Origin: Spisula solida
Lineage: Eukaryota > Mollusca > Bivalvia > Venerida > Mactridae
DNA: 64,000 nucleotides
Assembly: GCA_947247005.1 (NCBI GenBank)
Contig: OX365947.1
Coordinates: 1,936,530-2,000,529, forward strand
Direction: 5' to 3'
Below, piece by piece: positions 14,801 to 26,800 of the stretch (the stretch's first letter is position 1; every line of letters begins with the position of its first letter). The position numbers and the translations under genes were made by a program. The notes under the pieces were generated by a model, which saw only the letters and a list, made by a program, of their open reading frames with translations, had not been told where the DNA came from and ran no database searches.

Positions 14801-17800
14801 GTACAGTCATTCTGGATTTTACGTACCACTACAGAGTTCAGCTATAGAATGCCAAATGGGATACTCACAACCAATTAGTACAGCCATACATCTGGCGTTA
14901 TTGGAGATGCGTCACGGCAAAGTACAGGTTCTTATGTCCTATGATGGTACTCACTATCACTGTGTTGAGCTATCCCATGCCCTATTGGGTGTTCACTAAT
15001 ACATTGTACAGTTATTCTAGGATCACCACCCAGTGCAGCCAAATGTACCAGATCATTAGGGTTACCAATCGTCGCTAAATGCAGATATTCCAGGCCCTGT
15101 GAGATACTCAACACCATCGTGTACAGTCAGTCAAGATCCATCGGAGACACACCAGCATCTAGTACCGACACATCAGACCTTAAGGGGTACAGACTTCGAC
15201 TTACTGACCTCATAACCAATGAAATTCATCTACTGTTTATAAAATGTGTCAAGGGTGAGGATCCTAGTACCAAGGATTGGTAGGGTATTACTCAGAAACC
15301 GTGTGATCATAACCGACATACAGACCGACCGATCGGCGTATGTAAAGCAGTATAATCCCTCATCAAAGATGGTGACATAATGTTTCCAGCTGAAAGAATT
15401 ACACACCTAAGTATACAAACAAAATACAGTGTCCAAAGTGCTTCATATTACATGTAACGAACAAATGAGACAAAACTTGAATTGTTCAAGCATTTGTAAT
15501 TTGTCCTTTAAATGATATTGGCCTTGACCTTGAAGTGGTCATCATTTTATATCCACTTAAGAGTAAGATATTGAGTTATGTAACAATGTTTATACTAACA
15601 TTTAATAATACTGACAGAAATAAAACTCATATTTGAATACAAGTCTACATGTATTTGAAAGCAGCTAGCAATTAAAGAATGCCATCTCGATCAGCATGAA
15701 TTTGCGTTAAATGGCAGTTTTACCAATTTTTAACATATATTTTTAAACAAATAACTTATAATGAGAAAATATTTGCTAACCACTACATCTATCACTTTCA
15801 CAAACAAAATTGAATTAAAACATACGCGAGAATAAGGAAAGTAGAGCGGAAATATCAATTTGTACTTTTTTAGCTAATATTTTCACATTGACCTTGATAT
15901 GACATTGACCTTGACCTCAAAATGGTCTAAGGTGTATGTCTATTTGATGAATTTAATCAAATAAATAATAACCATGCAAATATGAGAGACAACATACGTA
16001 AACGAACTAATCACATAAGGTCATAATATGCCAGGGGTTTTCGTATGAATGCCAGCTCGGAAAGCATAAAATGACAGGGGTTTTATCAAAAATGATACAT
16101 TTTGAATTAATCAAATGGCTTATCATTAGAGAATATTTACTTACCAACACAACTTTCATTTTAATTACCTAAATTTAATTCAAAACACATGTTATATTAA
16201 GAAAAATAGAGAGAAAATCTCATTTTTTTATTTTTTCAACTATTTTGTTCACTTTGACCTTAAAATGACCTTGACCTTGACTTCACATTTGTCTTAGGCG
16301 TATGTCCATTTGATGCATATAACCATATGAATAATATAAATGTAAATATAAGACACTACATACGTAAACAAAAAAATCACATAAGATCACAAAATGCCTA
16401 GGGTCTTCGTAAGATTGCCATTTCGGCCAACATGCATTTGCATAAAATGGCTGTGTTGACAATATTTTTATATTTTGAATCAAACAAATGGCCTATAATG
16501 ACAGAATATGTACCAACAAACATAACTATCATTTTTATAACCAAATTGAATTTAAAACACATGCTATACAAAGAAAAATATAGGGTAAATATTCCTTTTT
16601 AGCTATTTTTCACACTTTGACCTTACACTGACCTTGACCTTGACCTCAAACTGGTCCGTGTTGTATGTACTTTTGAAGCACATTATCAAATGAACAATAT
16701 CCATGCAAATATATGGCAATACATATATAAACAAAAACTCCACACTAGAACATAGGTTACCGGGTAGTTTCGTAAATTTCTTGGATAGCAAGAGTTGTTG
16801 CCCCTGTTAAAAAAATCTGCACCACTTTCAGATCTGGCATCCACCTTTTTCTAAAGCTTGAATGTCTATATTATTCGAAAATACCAACAGACTTTTTCTA
16901 CCAGATGGGGTAAATGAAAATCCATTTTAAGCCTCTTTTGAAATCTAGCTCCTGGACTAATTGGTATATAACCGTACCGTGAAGGAGTGCATGATAGGTG
17001 ACGGTAGAGGGGATTTCGAAACAGTGCTGTATGAATAGTCTTTAAAGTCACATTATCTCTCCCAAAACATTTTTTCACGATCATCCAGTTAATATAATAA
17101 ATACATAGAATTAGGATGTTTTTCACAAATGACCTATAGTTGACGACAGAATGTTAGATGTATCTGTCGAAAAAGTATGCCAAAATCACATTTAGTAAAA
17201 TGTACGGATGAAAAATACTAATTTTGCAAGGGTTGCTTCCCTTAGACTTTAAATTACGCATTTAGTGTTTTCATTTCGTTGATTTTGATAACAAATCAAC
17301 TGGAGGCTTTATTTCGTTTTGTTCCATCTTATGGTGTTTTCCATCTTTGAGACTCAACTAAAGTGCTCAAAATGCATCATATTGCAGACAGGTTGCCAAG
17401 TTATTGCTTTTTGAAAATAGCAATTTAAGGCATAATGGGACTTTAAGAGAGGTGTGATCAATGGTGCCTAGATTCAAAGATTTTTTTTCAAAGATAGCTC
17501 AGGGGTGGTATTCAATATTGATCTTATTTAATTGGGGAATAAGGATAGCCAATCATATCGCCTGTTACTGACCAAGAGGTTGATATGGTGTGATCTGATT
17601 GGTTGTACTTAACCTTAAGTCAAGTGAGATCAATATTGAATACCACCCCTGGAATATTCAGACGAAACTTATTTTTAATTTAAACAAAATGCACTTCTGT
17701 TTATATAGCGAGATGTGGAGGTACGGACTGTATGTTCTGTGTCTGTCTAATGACTACTGCATAGTGGCTAGACGTTGTCGCCGCTTCTGAACGGCTTTGA

Positions 17801-20800
17801 TTTATCTGTGCATTACCATATTAAATTTTAATGTACATTCAAGTGTGTTCGCTGAAATAGACATTGTTTATATATACTTAGTACATTTAAAATTAACATT
17901 TTATGTCATCAACAATGTTTGTAAAGTAATAGTTTACTTATTTTGACATACTTTATATGAAAATTCCAGTAAATTTCAATCATCTACAGCTTACATATTG
18001 CACCAATATAAAATAGTCGTGCGTTAAGTATATTTGAAATATTTTTGCATAGTTCAAGGAACCAATGAAAAATCTGTAGTGTGCGTTTTTAAATGTACTC
18101 CGTTTAGCATAATTACAGACTGCAATTAGTCTTTAATCGCAACATTTACAATCACAATATTAAAGTGTAAAAAACTATCCTCAAAAATATATAAACTGAA
18201 CAGTAATTGATAACGTCATTATTATAAATAAATAACTCTGACTCTTATATCAAATTTTCGAGCACATGCTCTTCATCAGGAATTTTTAATTACTTCTTCT
18301 TATTTTTAAGTCACATCCATCTTGTTTCTATTATAATGTTGTTATGACGTGACGTCATTTCCTGTATCATGACGTTCCAAATGACGTCACGTCATTTCCC
18401 GTATTTTTTACATACAATTTATATCTAGCATACATACAACAACATACAAATTATACCTATACATATATACTTAGCATATACTAGTAGTACTAATTAAAAT
18501 ATCCTACATATATACATTAACACCCTTTTGTACATTTATTATTTTCAAGACAAACTCACTTTAATAGCATATACAGACTCACATTTACTTACGCACCTTA
18601 ACTCTCATACTACTGCACAAGCATACACATACAACATTATAATAGAAACAAGATGGATGTGACTTAAAAATAAGAAGAAGTAATTAAAAATTCCTGATGA
18701 AGAGCATGTGCTCGAAAATTTGATATAAGAGTCAGAGTTATTTATTTATCATATATTCTTTCCTATTGAGAGACAATACAAATTTTATAGTCATTATTAT
18801 ATGTGCATTATGACGTCATGACGTCGTTTCTATAGTGACAACGTTTGTTATATTGTTATACCCCTGAAGAGCCAGTAAGGCGAAATGCATTGGGTTTTTA
18901 ATTAAATTATGGAGTTTTAATTACTCATTTCGTCATTTTATATTTTTGATATAAATATATTCTGGCATAAGTTACTAATACGTTATTATGCCATATAATA
19001 TTTTAGTGTTGTATTATTGCGCTTTATTTCAGTTGTGTATGACAGCTGGGTAGCTAAAGGGGGCGTGGCCTTCACAGTGGAAATGGACAGCCGTCCTATG
19101 AAGATGTCAGTACTTCCACCTATCAGACAACGTCCAGGACCCGTGAGTATACCAAACGCTTGTACGATCCGATATATAATACATACTTATGTATAATGCA
19201 TTCAATGATTTTATGGTAGCTCCGGTATTTATTGGAACAATGAACTATCACAAATCAGTGAGTTTTCGAGGCTTTTTTACGCCGATCGTGAGCACCGAGC
19301 AAGCATAACACAGAATCATGCTCATTTCGTCTTAATAAGGTCAAAATGACTTAGTACATGTTTGGTTTTCCGGTAACACTCATGCTGAAGAAATAGTAGG
19401 AAGGTAGGAAAAACACTTGACAGTTTTTCTTATAAATTATTTTATTGATTTTATGCACTGGAAATACAAAGATTCGCGGTGATTTCCAATAACATAGAAA
19501 TAAAATGTTTAGGGCATGGCAACAAAATAATGTAGGTAAGGTTACGAGAGCCACAATATCATTTTGTCAATTTGTTTTGACCTAAAATTTATATATTTCT
19601 TTGATTCACAGATTCGAATGGCGACAGATCAAAAATTAGAGAGCGCAGAAAGCAAGAGAATTGAGCATATTAACAAGAAGATAGTGACCGCTCGTGCACA
19701 ATCAAGATTAGTGTGAGTTACCTCCCTTGTTAAAAATTCATTTGAGTTACTTCCCTTGTTAACCATTCATTTACCCTAAGTTTGTTGATACATCCACTAC
19801 GTATTTCTATATTGAAGTACAAGTAGTATCATTAAAACTTCACTAATAAGACCATCCTTGGGTCCCTTTTAAAACTGGCCTTGATTCTAATGGGGTTGGT
19901 CAAATTTTACTCTTTCAAAAACTTTCTATATACGTGTACAATACAAATCAACTCGTACAAAATGTTATATTATTACGGGGGTGTTCGGAAAGTTCCGGGA
20001 AAAGCGCAGTAATAGTTTATTTCTTGATATTATTTTCTATGAAATGTATGGCTTATTTATTACAGAGAAGTTGCAGCCAACAGACGCACTCAGAATGAAA
20101 TGGAGTTCAAACGGACGACACTTGAGAAGATCAGAGAAAAAGAAGATAAGGCATTTAGAGCAACCAGCCGCTTACATTATGTACGTGAACAGCGTTGTCG
20201 CTCAAGAATCGCCTCCAGAATGGAGAGCACTCCTGATATATTCACCTCCAAATTGGAGAGTATTGTTTCAGCACAGCCCACACCTACAAATGATAGTTTT
20301 ACCCCACTCACACCTATGTGGACTGAGTCAGACATTGACCTAGACGCTGTTTGAATATATTCTTGGACTGCCTAGCATCGAGCTTTTGTTTTCAAATTGT
20401 TACTATTTATAGAACGTGTTACATCCCGGGAAACTACGTGCGCAAGTAGTAGGTCGTTATAGGGTAGCAGAAGATGTCTAGCCAGTCCAGAATATTTGGT
20501 CAAAGTCTAACATAAAATAAAATAAATAACAAAATATAACCAAGTGGTTTGTTTTATTTGTATAACGTTAGAATCATCTCAGAATGCTGCGTTTATGTTT
20601 CGTTTTTTTTTAACTACACGTACATGTATTTGCATTTTGCGCGCATGCGCACTATTCTGACAAAGAAAATGTGATAAGGGATGAGGACTTTTTCCATAAT
20701 CCATTTAAAAAAAACCAGTTGGAATTGCTTAATTACTGTCGACTATTTGTTTCAATATTTGGTATGATGAATTACGGATAAATCTTACATAATGACTAAT

Positions 20801-23800
20801 CTACTAATAAGAAAACCTTGGTATAAGACTAGCATTAGGAAATTCTTAAACAGTTATGATTTCGTCCATTTTATTTTTCATGTATAATTAATTTTTGTAA
20901 AATCCAAATTCAATACTGGATATTAATATTATAGGTTCAGAAATTAAGTCACTTTGGGCAAATAAAAAACACAGGCTTGTTCGCGTTATACAGGCCACAT
21001 TTTGAACCCTATGATAGATCCTTGCGTTCAACCTCATTAAAAAACGTTCGCGCTGTCTTTGATGCCTTAGCATCAAAATTAGTCTTGTATAATACCTTGT
21101 GTACTCTGAATACAAACTTATAGATGAACTAATTCAGAATTTATAAGGTGTGTACTGGGATGCCCTCGACCAAGGCACATCTATTGATGAGGATAATAAG
21201 CAATCACTCCACAAAAAAAAAAAATACAAACAATACAAAAAAATACAAAAAATACAAAAAATACAAAAAATACAAAAAAATACAAAAAATACAAAAATTC
21301 CAAAAAATACAATAGCATGGTACAATGTACTCACAAATATCTTGATAACTTCCAGTCTCGTGCCAAGTTGTTGTTTTGTTGCCACTGATGTATTCCCGAA
21401 CTGTTGTTCTGATCCTACAATATATAATGTGAAACAACAACAATAATTGGCAGTGTACTAATCCGCCGTCAAGTTGTCAATATTGGGATATTAACCTATT
21501 CTGTACGGCACCATCTCCTAGTTAAGTTTGTTTATAATTATGCTTTTATCTATCCTCGTCACCCAATCAATATGGACGAGGTCCCCAGAAGAGGTAAGTC
21601 ACTTTAGTTCTTGGGGGATAGTGCATGATACAGAAGATGCCCCAGATCCAGAAGCATCCCTGGTTCTTTTATGTGCCGATGTAAAGCATCATACACGGAA
21701 ACCTCTGTTAACGTCTCGTCAGACAGACTGTTCGTAATTTTAGTTATGTAAGGTGGAAAACACTGAAAAGCATTCCTGTTGTTGATCCGGCTGGAGTAGG
21801 GATCGACCCCACAACCTTCAGATCAGTAGCCCTTCACACTAGACCACTTGTCCAACTTTAGTTAAGTTTATGACAACATATTGCATATCAGCGCTACACC
21901 CGCTTTACATCAGATATAATTTACTATTCTAACACGATCCGCGGATTAATCCGTATAAACATAGTACAAACAAGAGCATGTATTATTACCCCCATAAAAC
22001 ACACCTCTCAAATTGGCTGTTACTATTTGACGAAACTACGGTCAAAACCCTCTTGAAAATAGTTCAATGTGGCCAAATTCTCATGCAATATCTCCAATCT
22101 CTTTAGTCTGGGAAGTATGTGTTTTCATGCTTATGTCCATTCAGAGTTGGGCAACATGGCTGTAAACTATGGAAGCTAGAATGCACCATGCCGTCTAATA
22201 TACATTAGCATGCTATGGTAGCGGGTAGAATATAACTGAAATCATGTCGTTTGGGACTTACAGACCATGATGAACAAGTTATTAAGAATTGCAAACAATA
22301 CAGAAGGCCCCTACCGGTTTGAAGGCATGACCCTTTTAAATTATGTTCAATGTTCTGTTGCAATAGAACCCACATTTTTTCTCCGAATTAAAAATAATTA
22401 GATGTGCATAATCTCCGTACATACTAAAAGTTTCATAAACTTCGTTGGGAAACTGTAAGAGTTATGACATGGTCCAGATATTGAAGTATTTTAACTATTT
22501 CCGTATCCACAGCAACCACAACTTTTGACCTAATCAATTATCAACATACCAAGTCTTAAACTTAACTTGGAAACTGTTTGTGTTACGGCAGAATCCAGAT
22601 TGCTTGACGGACGGACGGACGGACGGACGGACGGGGAGCAAACATATAGTCCCCTCCGGTTGAAAACCGATAGGGGACTAATGAAAACTTACCATTAGGC
22701 ATATACAGATGTACAGACGATGACGTCGAGGATGAGTAACTCTGTATTTTAATAGTCAAGTTAAATATCTGATTATCCACAGGAATATTGAACTTATTAC
22801 TGGTGGAACTCAGTCGGAATTTCAGAACACTGACAGGTGGTTTTGCAGCCACAGACTCCTGCAATGAAATCAGAATTGATTGTCATAATTATGAGCATAA
22901 TTATTTTAATCGGACTTCCTGAACGTTAATCAAAATTACTATAATAATAATAATAATGATAATAATAATAAAAATCCATTTTAGATAAAACTGACAAACA
23001 ATACCGGATAACGGATAAAGCAGGTTGCGTTAAAGTTAGGGTATATCAAATAGAAATACAGTGGAGTTTGCCGAGTCTGACAAACACTGCCAGTTAACTT
23101 AGTATTAAGAAATATACAGGGGCGAATAATTTGTACTCACTTTAATGATGTCAACTACGGCAGCAATGTTCTTTTTATCTGTTTGATAAACAGTCCCTCC
23201 CGACACGTCGGCTATCAGATTGTACGCACCGAGTCCAGTCAGTGCCACCCTCTTCCGTCTCTCACCTGTGGGTAGACAGAAACTGTATGATATCAGAGTT
23301 GAGTAAGAAGATAATATATAATCGTACTAAGAAGGCAACACTCAACTTGAAGACCCATGAAGCCTTAAGCGGATTTAGCTCAGTGGTAACGCACTGGGCT
23401 GTCAATCCAGATGTCGTGGGTTCAATCCCTGGCATCGGAACTTGACATTTATGAAATATTTATAATATTTCCCGCTATATATGGCCGTGTGGTCTGCAAA
23501 GTATCTGGAAGTACCAGGAAGCTGTGTATCGGTGCTATACACCGGGCACATTAAAGTGCCTTTGAACGTGCGTTCGCATGAAAAGGGCGCTATATAAATC
23601 TGGTATATAATTTTTATTTAAACGGCTATTTTCAAAAAGCAATAATTTGGCAACCTATCTGCAAAATGATGCATTTTAATCACTTTAGTTGAGCCCCGAA
23701 GGTGGAAAATACCATAAGATGGAAAAAAAGCCTCCAATTGGTTTGTAAACAAAATAACGAAATGTAAACAATAAATGCATATTTTAGAGTCTAAGGGGAG

Positions 23801-26800
23801 CAACTCTTGCAAAATGTGTATTTTGTCATCCATACAATTTATTAAATGTGATTTTGGCATACGATATTGACAGACATAGGTAACATTCTGTCGTTAATTA
23901 TTGGTCATTTCTAAAAAAAATCGCAATTCTTTGTATTTAGTCTATTTACTGGATGAACGAGAAAAAAGTTTTGGGAGAGATAATGTGGCTTTAAACTTAA
24001 AATGCTGAGCATAGCCTTTATCTGCCAGTCAGCTTTTGTCTGAAATATGGCAGGCATATACATTTGTGACTTCACCCGGATTTGAACCCGGGTCGCCAGA
24101 TTAGACGGCAAGCGAGCTAACCATTGGGCTACTGAGGCCACTACTAAACATCCAAAAACATCACATACCATAATTACACAACATAACATAATGCCAAACA
24201 ATACAAATAGACGTCATTATAATTGACAGAAACATAAAATGCCCAACCCAACTACATATTTGCGACACCGACACTGGAAAGCTGCAGGACAACCCGCAAC
24301 AGATACAGGCTTCTCTTCTCTCATACCCTCGTGGCGATGGATAAGAATCTACATCCGGAATAAGTGTCGAGAATGAGTAGTACTATAGTACAGATTATTT
24401 ACCTGCAGACGTGGTGTGTCCGGCTGGGAAAACATAGATAACTCGGATTGGATTTGTTTCACACTCACGTGGTGTAGTTACGTCAGAACTAACGTCACGA
24501 ATCACAACAATCACATCGTCATTGTTCAAACAAGCTGAGAAGAAAGTATAATATAAGCTTAGGAAACGGCAGAACCGAGTTAAAACCACCTACACTAGGT
24601 AAGCCCCGATCTCACGAAGCATCTCAAGTAGAAATCACAACTCAAATTGAGATTTTTCTCAATTATAATTAAGACATAGATTCTATCTCGAATTGGTGCT
24701 CTTGACTTTTTGCTGAAATAAACTCAACAAAATGTTCTCATTTTCTGTTTTAATGTTGATATTTGGTATGGATATTAACTCTAAGATGTGTGATAATATT
24801 TGAACGGAGATTTAACTCAGAATTTGAGATGTTTCGGGAAATCGGGGCCAGACTATAAAACATTAAGCTAAATAATTTAGGAATCAGACACATTATAATA
24901 TTATGTCGTACCAAAACATTTCAATGGGGTGGGCAGCGTTTAAGCCACCCCTTAATCCATCGCCACCATATTCTTAGTCCAATAACTTGTCCCGAACTTG
25001 TATATTATTTAAGGCATAAGTCATAAGGTACAAATCAAAACGCACGTTCGATATGCGTCGATAACATAACAAATCACCTCATAGTCTAGTAAATTAAAAA
25101 CAACGGAAAACGGAGGTTCCATTGTATTAAAAACACGGAGCAACGAAAATACGCCGTGAGCTAAGATAATATTAGATCTAGTAAGCATTCTGGCCCCGAT
25201 CTCTCGAAGCATCTCAAGTAGAAATCTCAACTCAAATTGAGATTATACAAAAATCAGATTCGAAATTAGACGGATAAATCTGAGGCTTCAACTCTTGAAA
25301 GTGTACTGTAATAAACTTAGAATAACTTTCTGTTTAATGTAGACAGTTTTGAGTACGGCCTCGCATTGAAATTAACATAAAGACACACGCCAATATTTGA
25401 GATGAGATTTTGCTCAGAATGAGATGCTTCGGGAGATCGTGGCCTGGTCGCAGCATTATTTCAATTACCGATATTATGCACGTACAATTTTGCACCATAC
25501 TTATAATATATAAGTCTACTTACCCGATTGCAGGGAATCGTTATCCAACACAGTGATGTTCTGGTTGAGTAGAAACTCATGAAGTTCCTCCGATACGCGC
25601 TCAGTCGCGTCCACATAAACCGTAGGTGTAAGGGGATCCGTCGGACGAAATATGCGGGACAATTCTTCCGCTCCGACGACTGCCCGTAGACCAAACTCTG
25701 CAAACATACAGTAAAACCTCGTTATCTCGAGGACCCATTGGGACAAGCCAAATGCTCGAGTTAAACCAGGTGCTCGAAATATCCGAAGTCAATGATGAAT
25801 TGTTGTTATGACTAATTGTAGCTGTATTTATATGAAATTTGCTCGAATTAGGCCGGTTGCTCGAATAATCGCTGCTCGTATTACCGAGGTTTTACTGTAT
25901 ATATATTATAGAAACATAATGATAAATCTTATTTTACGTCTCACTTGTCATGAGTATTTCAGTCATATGGTTGAGACTCCAGTAGCAATCTCATCTCAAG
26001 TTGAGATTTTACTAAAATCAGAGTCTCAAGCTGAGATCAATCTGAAGTTTGAGTTCTTTGATTTTTTCTGTAATAAGCTCGGTATAATGTTTCTGTTTTT
26101 GATGCCAATTTTGCGTCCAACCGTCCGTGGAAATCAACTAAAAGACACATGACAATATTTGAGTTGAGATTTAGCTCAGCTTGAGATGTTTCGGGAGATC
26201 GGGGCCTGTTATATTATTGTAAAATCACTGATTTTCGTGGGTATCCATTTTCGTAGATTTTCAAAGGATAAAAATCCATTTTCGTATACAATATATTATA
26301 ATTGCAATTTGTGTTTGAATTTTTTATTCAGTTTATTATCCATAAATGATTTATTTGAGAAAAGTTATTAAAAAGTATGACGTGTTCAACCAATGAATAC
26401 ACCTTTTTTCGAAGCCAAGATCTGGGACGAATATACTTGTCCCAGTCATGACCGATTTAAAATACATTTAACCACAGGAAGTTGAAATTCTATCCATAAA
26501 ATATCATAGCAGTCGATCTAATGAAAATCGCTCTATACGTATATACAATACTGAAGGAACGCAACGCGTGTTTATTTATTTAGTTTAAACAGGTTTTTTT
26601 CAGAAAATATTTTACAAAATGTGTATAATAGGTTACAATTGCTAAAGGATTGGGAAACACGTTTTTAAACTTATATTAATCCCGCTCCTTTTCAAAATAA
26701 CAAAATAATTACATACATTATATAGTAACATCCGGAGTATGTTTATTTATGGCTCTCAAATGGTTTTCCTGTGTGAAAGATTGCGTAGCTTGTAATACGA

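Noticed and set aside
12019..16791. Matching 62-66 codon frames in both arms of the foldback
   Set aside because: They are conserved only because the arms are duplicated; low-complexity AT-rich translation with no recognisable similarity.
23371..23440. Functional tRNA-Asp gene
   Set aside because: It continues into a SINE body, the acceptor stem is poor and a second copy is fused to the same tail.
24065..24141. Functional tRNA on the minus strand
   Set aside because: Part of a repeated SINE family with a shared tail; the cloverleaf could not be closed.
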